DNA from: Microbacterium nymphoidis
GTDB lineage: Bacteria; Actinomycetota; Actinomycetes; Actinomycetales; Microbacteriaceae
Reading direction: 5' to 3'
DNA length: 64,000 nucleotides
Assembly: GCF_021044885.1 (NCBI RefSeq)
Contig: NZ_JAJNOD010000003.1
Span: 124,001-188,000 of the forward strand
Position numbers and translations under genes: made by a program. Below the pieces are notes generated by a model. That model made no database searches. It was not told where the DNA came from and saw nothing but the letters and a program-made list of their open reading frames with translations. Below are positions 1-8,829 of this stretch, piece by piece. How positions within the stretch are numbered: the stretch's first letter is position 1; each line of letters opens with the position of its first letter.

Positions 1-24
1 CCCACCACGTGCCGGCGGGACGCG

Positions 25-996
25 TCAGCGGGGGAAGACGCCGAAGAACGTGGCGAGGACGGCATCGATGTCTGCCCGGAGCGCGATGTCCAGCACCGGC
101 CACGCCCCCTGTCCACCGTGGACGGCGTCCTCGGCGGCATGCGGGCGGCGGTCTACGATGGTGGCCCCGCGACTGGCTCCCGGCGCGAGCTCGACGTGCA
201 CGGGGTAGGACTCGAACGTGAACAGCTCCGGGTTGGTGAGGGCGATCACGGCACCGGCATCGCCGATGCGACGGTTGTCCACGATGGTGTCGCCACCGGG
301 GACGGTCACCGTGAAGGAGAGGAGACCGGCGAGGGCCCGCTGGACGGCGTCGTCCTCACGGAGAGCGGCCACCTGCTCGTCGTCGGCGCGGATGCGATCG
401 AAGACGTCCAGTCCGTACATCGTGAGAGGGATGCCGCTGGTGAACACGATGTGCGCGGCCTCAGGGTCGTGCCACACGTTGAACTCCGCCGTGGCACTGG
501 CATTGCCGACCGAAGCCGAACCGCCCATCGTCACGATGCGAGCGATCTGCGGCACCACCTCGGGGTGTGCGCGCAGCAGCAGCGCGATGTTGGTCATCGG
601 GGCGAGGGTGATGATGGTGAGCGGCTGCTCCGCTTCCATCAGCGTGCGTCGCAGCAGCTCGACCGCGCGCACCGGCTCCGGGGAACGAACGCCGCGCGGC
701 AGGTCGATGCCGCCGACACCGTCGGACCCGTGGATCCAGGCAGCGGAGCGCGCTTCGCCGATCAGCGGCTGTTCGGCGCCGCCCGCCACGGGGATCTGCG
801 GCGCCCCTGCCAGCTCCAGCAGCGCCAGCGTGTTGTCCAGTACCTGCGGCAGGTCGACGTTGCCGGCTACGCACGTGATCGCACGAACGTCGATGCCGGG
901 GTGGTGCAGCGCGTACAGCACCGCCATCGCGTCATCGATGCCGGTGTCCACGTCGAGGATGACGCTGTGCTGTGCCGGGGCTGACGAGGTGTTCAT
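25..996 (-). CDS. Nucleoside hydrolase (inosine-uridine preferring type)
   Basis: This 323-residue cytosolic enzyme should cleave the N-glycosidic bond of ribonucleosides to ribose plus base in nucleoside salvage. The family's calcium-binding signature DVDTGIDDA lies at about residues 15-23, followed by the usual alternating Rossmann-like core with a TMGGSA segment near the middle and a conserved asparagine-rich FNVWHDPEAA segment. Length is normal for the family. The ATG at 996 is preceded by AAGGA at a good distance. The gene is last in a minus-strand run that includes a ribokinase-like PfkB enzyme and an ADP-ribosylglycohydrolase, which fits ribose or nucleoside salvage. The exact base preference cannot be read from sequence. 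Confidence 0.93.
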   Translation of the reverse strand: MNTSSAPAQHSVILDVDTGIDDAMAVLYALHHPGIDVRAITCVAGNVDLPQVLDNTLALLELAGAPQIPVAGGAEQPLIGEARSAAWIHGSDGVGGIDLPRGVRSPEPVRAVELLRRTLMEAEQPLTIITLAPMTNIALLLRAHPEVVPQIARIVTMGGSASVGNASATAEFNVWHDPEAAHIVFTSGIPLTMYGLDVFDRIRADDEQVAALREDDAVQRALAGLLSFTVTVPGGDTIVDNRRIGDAGAVIALTNPELFTFESYPVHVELAPGASRGATIVDRRPHAAEDAVHGGQGAWPVLDIALRADIDAVLATFFGVFPR

Positions 997-1011
997 AGGT
1001 CCTTCTCGGGT

Positions 1012-1698
1012 TCAGTCGCGCAGGTGCGCGGGCAGATCATGCAGGGTGAGTGGCGATCGGGCCGGTGCCGGTGGCCCCACGTAGAACGCCGACATTCCGG
1101 CGCGGCGCGGTCCTTCGATGTCGGCGTCCCAGGTGTCACCGACGAATGCGACGCGCGCCGGATCGGCGGGGTAGCGCGCCAGGGCCGATGCGAAGAGGTT
1201 CGGATGAGGCTTGCGCCATCCCTCCGACACCGACAGCACGGTCGCGGTCACATGCCCGCCGAGAGCGAACCGTGCGAGCAGATCAGGCACGAGACGTTCG
1301 TCGTGGGTGTTGCTCACGACGATCACGCGGTGGTCCTCCGCGAGCGCGGCGAGAGTCTGCGCGGCGCCGTCGCGGGGCCGGATCGGCGCCGTCCACGCCT
1401 CCAGATACTCGTCGACGAGCTCCTGGCGAGCGTCAGCGGAGGCGTCGACCCCGATGAGGGCCGCGAACCGCGCCGCCACCTGGGACATGGAGTACTCGCG
1501 CCCGGTCGTCCTCGCCTTCGATTCGTGCTCCGCCCACGCCCGATCCCAGGCGCCGGTGGCATCGGCGGCCGATCCGTGCCGCAGGGCGAAGGCCTGTGCG
1601 GCGGTGAGGGACGTGCCGTCTCCGGTACGCACGCTGGGCTCGTACTCGACGAGCGTGCCGAAGAAGTCGAACCAGACGTCGGTGAAACGCGCGCTCAC
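1012..1698 (-). CDS. HAD-family hydrolase
   Basis: This 228-residue protein is a haloacid-dehalogenase-superfamily hydrolase, probably a small-molecule phosphatase. Motif I is DFFGTL near the N terminus: the nucleophile Asp is present, but the second Asp of the usual DxDGT is Phe, as in dehalogenase-like members. Motif II is the Ser/Thr of VVSNTHDE, and motif IV is GDTWDADIEG. The GTG start at 1698 is chosen because it gives a 4-base GTGA overlap with the stop of the upstream gene and starts directly before motif I; longer readings run through that gene in another frame. The substrate is unknown. Confidence 0.85.
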   Translation of the reverse strand: MSARFTDVWFDFFGTLVEYEPSVRTGDGTSLTAAQAFALRHGSAADATGAWDRAWAEHESKARTTGREYSMSQVAARFAALIGVDASADARQELVDEYLEAWTAPIRPRDGAAQTLAALAEDHRVIVVSNTHDERLVPDLLARFALGGHVTATVLSVSEGWRKPHPNLFASALARYPADPARVAFVGDTWDADIEGPRRAGMSAFYVGPPAPARSPLTLHDLPAHLRD

Positions 1699-2363
1699 GC
1701 GCCTTCCCGTCGGCGCACGATCTCCGCGATCCACAGCGGGGCGAACGGAGACGTGCAGTTCGGCGGGGTGGGATAGTCCTTCAGCACCTCGAGCCGTTCG
1801 CCGATCTCCAGCGCGCGTGAGCGGTACTCCGGATGGTGGATGCCGATCTGTGCGAGCGCGTCGTTCATCGCCCACTGCAGGCGATCGGGCGCGTCGCGCA
1901 TCGCCGGATCGATGAGATCCAGCAGCTGTGACAGGTCCAGTCCCGCCGGCTTCTTCACGATGCGCTCCGAGGTGAGCGCCCACCCTGCTGCCTGCACGAG
2001 GGGATCCGGGTCGACGAACCAGCGCTCGCGCAGGACTTCTGCGTGCGGGGACTTCTTCACGATGTAGTTGACCAGCCAGTCCAGCACCTTCGGCGCCCGC
2101 GCCTGCCGGAGCATGGTGTCCAGCTCGTCCGCGGTGTGATCCTTCGGCTTCGTGAGCAGCAGCGCAAGCAGGCGTGCGGCGGTGTCGCCCGTCGCCCACA
2201 GGTCGTCGGCCAGCGGCTGCTGGGCGCCGATGCGCTTAGCCAACCCGCGCAGCTTCGTCAGGTTGACTCCGTGATCGTCGCCGTGGCGCTCGTTCACCGC
2301 CCGCATGCGGGGATCCTCGAGTGCGGCGAGTTCCGCCATCACGCTCGCCACGTCGTCCGACAT
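1695..2363 (-). CDS. DNA alkylation repair (AlkD-like HEAT repeat) protein
   Basis: This 222-residue all-helical protein matches the AlkD-like DNA glycosylase family, HEAT-like repeat proteins that excise or recognise alkylated bases. Residues such as the LLALLLTKPKDHTADELD segment and the WALTSERIVKKP segment fit the superhelical repeat layout. The start ATG at 2363 has GGAGG 6 nt upstream. The gene overlaps the HAD gene by 4 bases, so the two should be translated together. A TAGACT -10 box at 2409-2414 suggests it opens a transcription unit continuing into the HAD hydrolase and nucleoside hydrolase. Whether it has glycosylase activity or is a structural homologue is open. Confidence 0.85.
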   Translation of the reverse strand: MSDDVASVMAELAALEDPRMRAVNERHGDDHGVNLTKLRGLAKRIGAQQPLADDLWATGDTAARLLALLLTKPKDHTADELDTMLRQARAPKVLDWLVNYIVKKSPHAEVLRERWFVDPDPLVQAAGWALTSERIVKKPAGLDLSQLLDLIDPAMRDAPDRLQWAMNDALAQIGIHHPEYRSRALEIGERLEVLKDYPTPPNCTSPFAPLWIAEIVRRREGA

Positions 2364-2408
2364 CGCGCCTCCCCGTCTGCGTCTCGTGCCGCGCTCGCGG
2401 CTGCCTCC

Positions 2409-2414
2409 AGTCTA
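2409..2414 (-). promoter_or_regulatory. Putative -10 box (TAGACT)
   Basis: The minus strand reads TAGACT about 46 nt upstream of the AlkD-like start codon. It matches the actinobacterial TANNNT -10 pattern and is the same hexamer found before several other genes in this window. No convincing -35 box is seen. Confidence 0.45.
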
Positions 2415-2442
2415 CGGACGGCGTCGGCGCGCATTGGCTCGC

Positions 2443-3096
2443 TCAGCCGGCCGGGACATCGATCACGGACACTTCGCCGCGGCGGGCGGCGACGAGCCCG
2501 GCCGAGGCCGCGGCGAGGTCGGCATCGAACCTGTCAAGCAGCTCAGGGCTCACCCGCACCCCGAGCAGGGCGCCCCTCGCGCCGTAGCCTGTCTGATCCA
2601 TCACCGCGTCGTGACGGGCGGCCCAGTCCCGCATCAGGTTCTCGTACCGCCCGGCGTCCGTATGCGGCACCTCCACCGACACCGCGACCAGCTCACGGCG
2701 ATGGATGATCGCAGCGCGATCGAGAGCCTCCGAGACCGCGGACGAATACGCACGGACGAGCCCGCCCGCCCCGAGCTTGACGCCGCCGAAGTAGCGCGTT
2801 ACGACCACCACGAGATCGGTGAGCCCGCGCCGCCGGAGCACCTCCAGCATGGGCATACCCGCGGTGCCACTGGGTTCGCCGTCGTCCGCCGAGCGAGCCT
2901 GGTCGCCCCGTACTCCCGTGATCATCGCGGTGCAGTTGTGGCGTGCATCCCAGTACTGCGTGCGGATGCCGGCGATTGCAGCGTCGGCATCCGGCACGGA
3001 ACGCGCCGGGATCGCATGCGCGATGAATCGCGACTTCTTGATGACGATCTCATGCTCCACGGCCGCCGCGATGCTGTCGGGGTACCTCGTCATCAT
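2443..3096 (-). CDS. YigZ/IMPACT family protein
   Basis: This 217-residue protein belongs to the YigZ/IMPACT (UPF0029) family, conserved proteins of uncertain biochemical role; the eukaryotic relative modulates translation control. The N-terminal half carries family landmarks: KKSRFIAH, WDARHNCTA, DDGEPSGTAGMP (about residues 67-78) and VVVTRYFGG. The C-terminal ferredoxin-like domain follows. The ATG at 3096 overlaps the stop of the upstream PfkB kinase as ATGA, so it is very likely co-transcribed with it. Length is typical of bacterial YigZ. No regulatory element is seen directly before it. Confidence 0.9.
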   Translation of the reverse strand: MMTRYPDSIAAAVEHEIVIKKSRFIAHAIPARSVPDADAAIAGIRTQYWDARHNCTAMITGVRGDQARSADDGEPSGTAGMPMLEVLRRRGLTDLVVVVTRYFGGVKLGAGGLVRAYSSAVSEALDRAAIIHRRELVAVSVEVPHTDAGRYENLMRDWAARHDAVMDQTGYGARGALLGVRVSPELLDRFDADLAAASAGLVAARRGEVSVIDVPAG

Positions 3097-4109
3097 GCTC
3101 CGTCCGCGCCGGGGCGTTCGTCGTTTCGTGCGTTCGGATCCGGCCGTGTCCCGGGGCGAGAGCGCGTTGTCGCCGCCAGAAGCGCGTCCGTCTCGCGCGC
3201 CACGGGCGACGTCGCCGGTCCGCGCCGGGTCACCGAGATCGATGCGGCGGCGTTGGCACGACGTACCGCGGCATCGATCGCGTCGCCGCGCAGGAGCGCC
3301 GCGCACAAAACGCCGAGGTGCGTGTCGCCGGCCCCTGTGGTGTCGATGGCGTGCTGGGGAAAGCCCGCCACACTGCGGGTGCCGGCGCCGTCGGCGATCC
3401 AGCACCCCGCCCCACCGTCGCGGACGAGCACGATGGCATCCGGTCGGAGCAGGGAGCGCAGGCGCGTCGCGACGTCGATGAGCGGGGCATCGGGTGCAGC
3501 GCCGGCGAGTGCGCGGGCCTCACCGGCGTTCGCGGTGAGGACGTCGGCGCGGGCGAGCACGCGCCTGCGCACCTCAGCCGACACCGCACCGAACACCGGA
3601 GAAGGATCCAGCAGCACACGGGCGGACGCGATGGAGTCGAGCCAGTCGGGCACGGTGTCGGCACCGGTTCCGGATGTCAGCACATAGCCGGTCACCGCGA
3701 TCAGATCCCGGTCGCCCACGATGACGGTGGCGAGGTCGCTCGCGGACACGTCCGCCTCCGCGCCATCGACGGTGATGAAGGTGCGCTCCGCAGTGTCGTC
3801 CACCATCACGATGCAGTAGCCGCTGTCCTGCTCCGCCGCGGGCGTGACCGGCGTCTCACATCCGATGTCGTGCAGCATGCCGGCGATGATCGTCCCGAAC
3901 GGACCGCTGCCGTATCGTCCCGCATACGCGATCGCGGCACCGTCGCGGGAGGCTGCGATCAGCGTGTTCGCGCCGCCGCCGGCGGTGATCTCGGAGTGCG
4001 TGGCGAGGACCTCGGTGCCGGCGCGGGGAAGCGCGGGCACCGCCACGCCGATGTCGACGATGACGCTGCCGGCATACACCAGCCGACCCTGTTGCGCCGT
4101 CTCGGTCAT
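3093..4109 (-). CDS. PfkB-family carbohydrate kinase (ribokinase-like)
   Basis: This 338-residue sugar or nucleoside kinase belongs to the PfkB/ribokinase superfamily. The N-terminal substrate motif is GGGANTLIAASRDG, and the C-terminal anion-hole and catalytic motif is DTTGAGDTHLG, whose last Asp acts as base. The ATG at 4109 is preferred over upstream in-frame codons because it has CGGAGGAA just upstream and the protein then starts with the usual GxVxVDI strand. The neighbouring ADP-ribosylglycohydrolase and the downstream nucleoside hydrolase suggest it phosphorylates ribose or a nucleoside, but the sugar is not determined. Confidence 0.88.
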   Translation of the reverse strand: MTETAQQGRLVYAGSVIVDIGVAVPALPRAGTEVLATHSEITAGGGANTLIAASRDGAAIAYAGRYGSGPFGTIIAGMLHDIGCETPVTPAAEQDSGYCIVMVDDTAERTFITVDGAEADVSASDLATVIVGDRDLIAVTGYVLTSGTGADTVPDWLDSIASARVLLDPSPVFGAVSAEVRRRVLARADVLTANAGEARALAGAAPDAPLIDVATRLRSLLRPDAIVLVRDGGAGCWIADGAGTRSVAGFPQHAIDTTGAGDTHLGVLCAALLRGDAIDAAVRRANAAASISVTRRGPATSPVARETDALLAATTRSRPGTRPDPNARNDERPGADGA

Positions 4110-4170
4110 GGGTTCCTCCGTCGGATGTGATCGGGTGCGAGAGCGGGGGTACCGCGTGTGCGGAAGAGGC

Positions 4171-5178
4171 TCACCGCTCGGGCTCGACATGGCGCAGAGC
4201 GAGCAATCCGGTTGCGCGCGACGCGAGATCCAGATCGTTCACCCGAGTGACCTGGGAAGCCGCCTCCGCCGGCCAGGCGTGCATGCCCCCGCCGGCACCG
4301 AGGACCGCTCCCGCGATCGCCCCGATCGTATCCGTATCGCCGCCGACGCTGGCCGCGACTCCGAGAGCGGCCCACGGCTCCAGTCCGCTGGCGGCGAGGG
4401 CGAGAGCGGCCACCACCGACTCCTGGGCGGCGACCGAGGTGCCGATGAGATCGATGCACAGCCGCGCGGCCTCGCCGGGGGAGGCTCCCTGCAGCAGATC
4501 GACGGCCCAGCGGATGCGCGGTGCCACCCGGGCCCCGTCGATCCATGGCGCGAGCCGTTCCGCCTCCTCGGCGGCCTCGGCGCCGATGAGCACGGCATCG
4601 CGCACCCCGGTGCCGTCGATTCCGGCGCTCACTGCTGCGGCGACCGCGGCGGCGGAAGCCAGACCGATCGAGGTGTTATGCGTGACGAGCGCAGAATCCC
4701 GCACGGCGTCGATCAGGCGTCCACGCCGGCCGGCGGAGAAGGCGATGCCGACGGGCGCGACGCGCATCGCAGCGCCGTTGGTCGCACCGCGCGTACCCGT
4801 GACAGCGGGATCTTCGCCCGCCTGCAGCCGTGACAGTGCGCGCTTCGTGGACGGGCCGAGCAGATCGAGCGACCCGGCCGCGATCATCCGCTGCTCCCAG
4901 GCGAGAAGCTCCTCAGCGAAGCGGTGCGGGTCGATCGTGCCGGCCGCGTCGATCAGGAGGTCGGCCAGCAGGATCGCCTGTTCGGTGTCATCGGTGATCG
5001 TTCCGGCAGGCAGACCGGCCGCGATGAGCTGATGCGGCCCGGCGTCGCGCAGCTCGCGGATCTCGCCGTAGTCCGCGAGGATCACGTCCCGTGACAGGTC
5101 TTGCGTCGGCATGCCCAGCGCGTCGCCGAGGGCAAGGCCGGTGAGCGCAGCCTGGGCGCGATCGAGCGCGTTGTTCAT
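4171..5178 (-). CDS. ADP-ribosylglycohydrolase family protein
   Basis: This 335-residue protein has the ADP-ribosyl-(dinitrogen reductase)-hydrolase fold. Family members remove ADP-ribose from proteins or hydrolyse related N-glycosides. Metal-binding motifs are visible: GLALGDALGMP at the N terminus, TDDTEQA at about residues 60-66, and the GGDTDTIGAIAGA motif in the C-terminal third. The ATG at 5178 starts directly at the conserved first helix; a longer in-frame reading would run into leuA and is rejected. The gene lies just upstream of the PfkB kinase (61-nt gap). That pairing is common in sugar or nucleoside salvage clusters, so its substrate may be a small molecule rather than a protein. 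Confidence 0.88.
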   Translation of the reverse strand: MNNALDRAQAALTGLALGDALGMPTQDLSRDVILADYGEIRELRDAGPHQLIAAGLPAGTITDDTEQAILLADLLIDAAGTIDPHRFAEELLAWEQRMIAAGSLDLLGPSTKRALSRLQAGEDPAVTGTRGATNGAAMRVAPVGIAFSAGRRGRLIDAVRDSALVTHNTSIGLASAAAVAAAVSAGIDGTGVRDAVLIGAEAAEEAERLAPWIDGARVAPRIRWAVDLLQGASPGEAARLCIDLIGTSVAAQESVVAALALAASGLEPWAALGVAASVGGDTDTIGAIAGAVLGAGGGMHAWPAEAASQVTRVNDLDLASRATGLLALRHVEPER

Positions 5179-5294
5179 GGGTCCACTCTGAAGCTCCCGC
5201 GCCGTGGCGGCAACTCGGGAGGCTCGGTCACGCACCGGGGGTGCCCGCAGCGCAGGAGCAGCCTGCTCGGCAGCGTTGCGGGCGCCGCGCCGGC

Positions 5295-7004
5295 TCAGGA
5301 AGCGGCGGTGAGGACGGCCAGGGCGGTGGCGGTGACCGTGGAACGATGACGCCCGGCGGCCCAGCCCATCCCCGCTGGCGAGCGGTACTCGAGCAGCGTC
5401 AGGGCGTCCGCGTCGGCACCACGGCCGATGGAGGTCTGATGCAGGCTCAGCACCTCGATCCCGGCAGCCGCGGATCCCAGTGCCGCCAGCACGGCCTCCA
5501 CCGGGCCGCCTTCGACGCTCGCGCGGACCTCGGTTCCATCGCCGCCGACGATCCGCGCCGTCGTGCCGTGCTCGTCGGTGTCGATCTCGCGCACCGCGTA
5601 GCGGGCCGGACGCAGGTACACCCGCGTGAACACCGCCCACAGTTCGGCAGCTGACACCTCGTCGCCGGTCGCGTCGGTGTGGCGCTGCACATGACGGGAG
5701 AAGTCCACCTGTGCGCGACGGGGCAGCTCGACGCCGTACTCGGTCTCCAGCAGGTAGGCGATGCCGCCCTTCCCGGACTGCGAGTTGACCCGGATCACGG
5801 CGTCATACGAACGCCCCAGATCCGCGGGGTCCACCGGCAGGTAGGGCACGCGCCACGCTGCCTCGCGTTCGTCGACCCCCTCGGCCGCGGCGCGCTCGCG
5901 GTGCTCGGCGAAGCCCTTGCGGATGGCGTCCTGATGAGTGCCGCTGAACGCGGTGTGCACGAGATCGCCGACGTAGGGGTGCCGCGGGTGCACCTCGATG
6001 CGATTGCTGTGCTCGACGACGCGACGCACGTCGTCGATGTCGGAGAAGTCGATCATGGGATTGACGCCCTGTGCGTGCAGGTTCAGGGCGAGCGTGGCCA
6101 GATCGACGTTGCCGGTGCGTTCGCCGTTGCCGAAGATGCAGCCCTCGACGCGCTGCGCGCCGGCGAGCACGGCCAGCTCCGCGCATGCGATGCCCGTGCC
6201 ACGGTCGTTGTGCGGGTGCACGGACAGGATCACCGCGTCGCGACGTGCCAGATTGCGGTGCATGAACTCGATCTGGTCCGCGTACACGTTGGGCGTCGCG
6301 ATCTCCACGGTGGCCGGCAGGTTCAGGATCACCGGCCGATCCTCCGACGCCTCCCACAGATCGGTCATACCGTCGCAGACCTCCAGGGCGAACTCCGGTT
6401 CGGTGAGATTGAACACCTCGGGGGAGAACTCGAATCGTACGTTGGGCAGGTCTCCGGCGAACTCCAGAACGTCCCGCCCGCCCTGCAGGATCAGATCGAG
6501 CAGCTCCGAGCGGTCCCGGCCCAGGACCACGTCCCGCCACATCGGCGCCGTCGCGGTGTACATGTGGATGACGACGGGGTTGCGGATACCGCGAATGGAT
6601 TGCACCGTGCGTTCGATCAGGTCGCGCCGGGCCGGTGTGAACACCACGATCGTCACGTTCTCCGGCGCGATGTCCGAAGTGGCGATCAGTCGCACGAAGT
6701 CGTAGTCGGTCTGCGATGCGGACGGATAGCCGACCTCGATCTCGGTGTAGCCGATCCGCACCATCATCTCGAAGAAGCGGCGCTTTCGGGCGGGGTCCAT
6801 CGGCTCGGCGAGCGCTTGATTCCCGTCGCGGAGGTCGACGGGGACCCAGAGCGGCGCCTCGGTGATGCGAGCGTTCGGCCAGGTGCGTTCGGTGAGCGGC
6901 ACCTCGACGCGGGAGAACACGTCGGTGTACCGGTGCGACGGCATCGGGGACGGCTGCTGGCGATTCCAGAACGGAGCGGTGGCGGCGCTGGCGGTGGTGG
7001 TCAT
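5295..7004 (-). CDS. leuA: 2-isopropylmalate synthase
   Basis: This 569-residue enzyme condenses acetyl-CoA with 2-oxoisovalerate in the first committed step of leucine biosynthesis. The TIM-barrel domain opens with the DLRDGNQAL motif (about residues 51-59), and metal ligands appear in [11 protein letters not shown]. The C-terminal ~150 residues form the LeuA dimer domain that binds leucine for feedback inhibition. Length matches the large actinobacterial form. The ATG at 7004 has GAGGAAAG upstream and is preferred over an upstream in-frame ATG. A leucine-rich leader peptide and a hairpin lie 64-105 nt upstream, so expression is probably attenuated by leucine supply. Confidence 0.96.
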   Translation of the reverse strand: MTTTASAATAPFWNRQQPSPMPSHRYTDVFSRVEVPLTERTWPNARITEAPLWVPVDLRDGNQALAEPMDPARKRRFFEMMVRIGYTEIEVGYPSASQTDYDFVRLIATSDIAPENVTIVVFTPARRDLIERTVQSIRGIRNPVVIHMYTATAPMWRDVVLGRDRSELLDLILQGGRDVLEFAGDLPNVRFEFSPEVFNLTEPEFALEVCDGMTDLWEASEDRPVILNLPATVEIATPNVYADQIEFMHRNLARRDAVILSVHPHNDRGTGIACAELAVLAGAQRVEGCIFGNGERTGNVDLATLALNLHAQGVNPMIDFSDIDDVRRVVEHSNRIEVHPRHPYVGDLVHTAFSGTHQDAIRKGFAEHRERAAAEGVDEREAAWRVPYLPVDPADLGRSYDAVIRVNSQSGKGGIAYLLETEYGVELPRRAQVDFSRHVQRHTDATGDEVSAAELWAVFTRVYLRPARYAVREIDTDEHGTTARIVGGDGTEVRASVEGGPVEAVLAALGSAAAGIEVLSLHQTSIGRGADADALTLLEYRSPAGMGWAAGRHRSTVTATALAVLTAAS

Positions 7005-7029
7005 GACTTTCCTCTGCTTCTGAGTGTGA

Positions 7030-7084
7030 TCGACCGGTGCACACAAGCCACGACGGGTACCGGTCGGTCAGAGCCCGTCGTGGC
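7030..7084 (-). promoter_or_regulatory. leuA leader hairpin with possible pseudoknot
   Basis: The leuA leader contains a perfect 11-bp inverted repeat (arms 7074-7084 and 7047-7057, 16-nt loop). Eight bases of the loop (7059-7066) are exactly complementary to 7031-7038 downstream, so a pseudoknot or alternative pairing is possible. The 5' arm lies inside the last codons of the leader peptide. A ribosome stalled on the Leu codons would therefore block the hairpin. No U-tract follows, so control of translation or Rho access is more likely than intrinsic termination. Leader-peptide control of leuA is established in other actinobacteria; the mechanism here is inferred. Confidence 0.7.
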
Positions 7085-7109
7085 GGAGAAGGAGGAGAAG
7101 CCGCGTCAT
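7068..7109 (-). CDS. leuL: leuA leader peptide (attenuator)
   Basis: This 13-codon reading frame encodes MTRLLLLLRHDGL, with five consecutive leucine codons (CTT, CTC, CTC, CTT, CTC) and a sixth just before the TGA stop. It lies 63 nt upstream of leuA on the same strand. Its ATG follows a TACAGT -10 box by 7 nt, so the transcript probably begins at or next to the start codon and is leaderless. Too short for normal gene callers, it acts as a leucyl-tRNA sensor: ribosome stalling at the Leu run would free leuA expression. The symbol follows usage for such leaders. Confidence 0.85.
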   Translation of the reverse strand: MTRLLLLLRHDGL

Positions 7110-7113
7110 GTCG

Positions 7114-7122
7114 TAGACTGTA
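7114..7122. promoter_or_regulatory. Overlapping divergent -10 boxes, leuA leader and GntR gene
   Basis: The plus strand reads TAGACT at 7114-7119 and the minus strand reads TACAGT at 7122-7117; both fit TANNNT. The first could serve the GntR gene starting at 7208, and the second the leuA leader. Sharing three bases means the two polymerases would compete. The hexamer GTAGAC also recurs at 7113-7118 and 7140-7145. Confidence 0.45.
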
Positions 7123-7207
7123 CACCACTCCTCAGACAAGTAGACATGCTGTGCATCGCGGACGCCCTGGTTCCGGATACTGGAGGACACGAGAGCGGAG
7201 GCGCGAC

Positions 7208-7876
7208 ATGACCCAGGTGCGACGAGAGCCGCTGGCCGATCAGGCCGCGCGCCTGCTCCTGGAGCGCGTGCGCTCAGGGGAGTGGGAGCTCGGCGAGAGG
7301 CTGCCGGGGGAGACCACGCTCGCTCCGCAGCTGGGCGTCGGGCGCTCGACCGTCCGCGAGGCGATCCGTCTCCTCGCCGGCCGGGGAGTGCTTGCCGCCC
7401 GTCAGGGAGCGGGGGTGTTCGTCACCGCCCTGGATGTGGTCGAGGAATGGGACGACGTCGTGCGGCGTTCCGACCTCGCCGCCGTGATCGAGGCCCGCAT
7501 CGCCATCGAGACGGAAGCCGCGTCACTCGCCGCAGGACGCCGCACCCGCACGGATATCCGTGTGCTCCGTGAAGCGCTGGCCGCACGCGCGGACGAGAGT
7601 CTCGGTCGTGACGAGTACGTCGCAGCGGATCTCGCCTTCCACCGCGCCGTGGTGGCTGCGGCGCACAACCCGATCCTGCTGGAGCTCTTCGACGGCTTCA
7701 CCCCGCGCCTGCGCGAATCGATGCAGGACATGGTCCGTCGGCGTCCGACGGGGGGACCCGACGCCGATCACGATGATCACATCGCGCTGGCGGAGGCCAT
7801 CATCGATCGTGACGCGCCGCGCTCAGCCGCCACCAGCCGCACCCACCTCACCGCGCTGAAGGACTTCCTCTCGTGA
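7208..7876 (+). CDS. GntR/FadR-family transcriptional regulator
   Basis: This 222-residue regulator has an N-terminal winged helix (LGVGRSTVREAIRLLAGRGVL, recognition helix at about residues 42-56) followed by an all-helical FCD ligand-binding domain with conserved polar residues (EARIAIE, DLAFHRAV, HDDHIALAEAI) typical of FadR-type GntR proteins. The ATG at 7208 is preceded by GGAG. It is transcribed away from leuA and could control itself or the downstream ABC ATPase. Its ligand is unknown. FCD regulators usually bind organic acids; a link with leucine metabolism is only positional. Confidence 0.88.
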   Translation: MTQVRREPLADQAARLLLERVRSGEWELGERLPGETTLAPQLGVGRSTVREAIRLLAGRGVLAARQGAGVFVTALDVVEEWDDVVRRSDLAAVIEARIAIETEAASLAAGRRTRTDIRVLREALAARADESLGRDEYVAADLAFHRAVVAAAHNPILLELFDGFTPRLRESMQDMVRRRPTGGPDADHDDHIALAEAIIDRDAPRSAATSRTHLTALKDFLS

Positions 7877-7943
7877 GCGACACCTCTGCGCGGGTCGCGG
7901 TGTCGCAGCGTCCACCCCACACCCGCCGTGAAGGAGTTCTGCC

Positions 7944-8765
7944 ATGACCGTCCCCGATTCCGCCGCACCCGTCCTCGAGCTGCGCGACATCGTGTTCCGG
8001 CGCGATGGGCGAACCATCCTGCACGGCATCGACCTCACCGTCCGCGCGGGGGAGCACTGGGCTCTCCTCGGACCCAACGGCGCGGGCAAGAGCACGATCC
8101 TCGGCTTCTGCGGCGCGCAGACGTTCCCGACGTCCGGCACCGTCGATGTGCTGGGCCGCCGGCTCGGCCGTGTCGAGCTCGCCCTGCTGCGGCGCGACAT
8201 CGGACACGTGAATCCCCGGCACCCCATCCGCACCGCCCACTCGGTCCAGGACATCGTGCTGACCGGGATAACCGGCACCGTCGAGCGGCCCATGCGGTGG
8301 GAGCCGAGCGCCGCGGAGATCGCCCGGGCGGACGAGCTCATCGCCCTCGTCGGGCTCACTGCGCAGCGCGACGGGCTGTGGCAGCACCTGTCGCAGGGGG
8401 AGCGCGGCCGATCCCTCATCGCGCGCGCGCTGATCGCCGAACCCCGCCTCCTGCTCCTGGACGAGCCGACGACGGGCCTGGACGTCGCCGCGCGCGAGCA
8501 ACTGCTGGAGACCATCGACGATCTCGCGCGAGACGTGCCGGAGGTGGCCTCGGTGCTGGTGACTCACCATCTCGAGGAGCTTCCGGAGTCCACCACGCAC
8601 GCGCTCGTCATCTCGCACGGCGCCACGGTCGCCTCCGGCGCGGCGCGCGACACCGTCACCACAGACGTGATCTCCCGGGCTTTCGAGCACCCGATCACGG
8701 TGGGACACGAGGGCGGCCGATGGTCGGCACGCGCAGAGCGAGCACGTCACGCTGCCGGATCCTGA
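7944..8765 (+). CDS. ABC transporter ATP-binding protein
   Basis: This 273-residue ATPase has Walker A GPNGAGKST (about residues 47-55), signature LSQGERGR, Walker B LLLLDEPTTGLD and the switch His in LVTHHLEE. No permease or substrate-binding gene lies next to it. The layout resembles stand-alone ModF-like or iron/molybdate-type ATPases whose partners are elsewhere. AAGGAG lies upstream of the ATG. It follows the GntR gene by 67 nt in the same direction and precedes galE. Its substrate cannot be assigned. Confidence 0.88.
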   Translation: MTVPDSAAPVLELRDIVFRRDGRTILHGIDLTVRAGEHWALLGPNGAGKSTILGFCGAQTFPTSGTVDVLGRRLGRVELALLRRDIGHVNPRHPIRTAHSVQDIVLTGITGTVERPMRWEPSAAEIARADELIALVGLTAQRDGLWQHLSQGERGRSLIARALIAEPRLLLLDEPTTGLDVAAREQLLETIDDLARDVPEVASVLVTHHLEELPESTTHALVISHGATVASGAARDTVTTDVISRAFEHPITVGHEGGRWSARAERARHAAGS

Positions 8766-8829
8766 CGGGCCGGGTCCGCGGCCGGAGCGCCCGACGGGAG
8801 CGATGCGCCGCACCTGGCAGGATGGAACC

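Noticed and set aside
7134..7139. TTGTCT as -35 box for the leuA leader promoter
   Set aside because: Only 11 bp from the TACAGT -10 box, too close for a sigma-70-type promoter.
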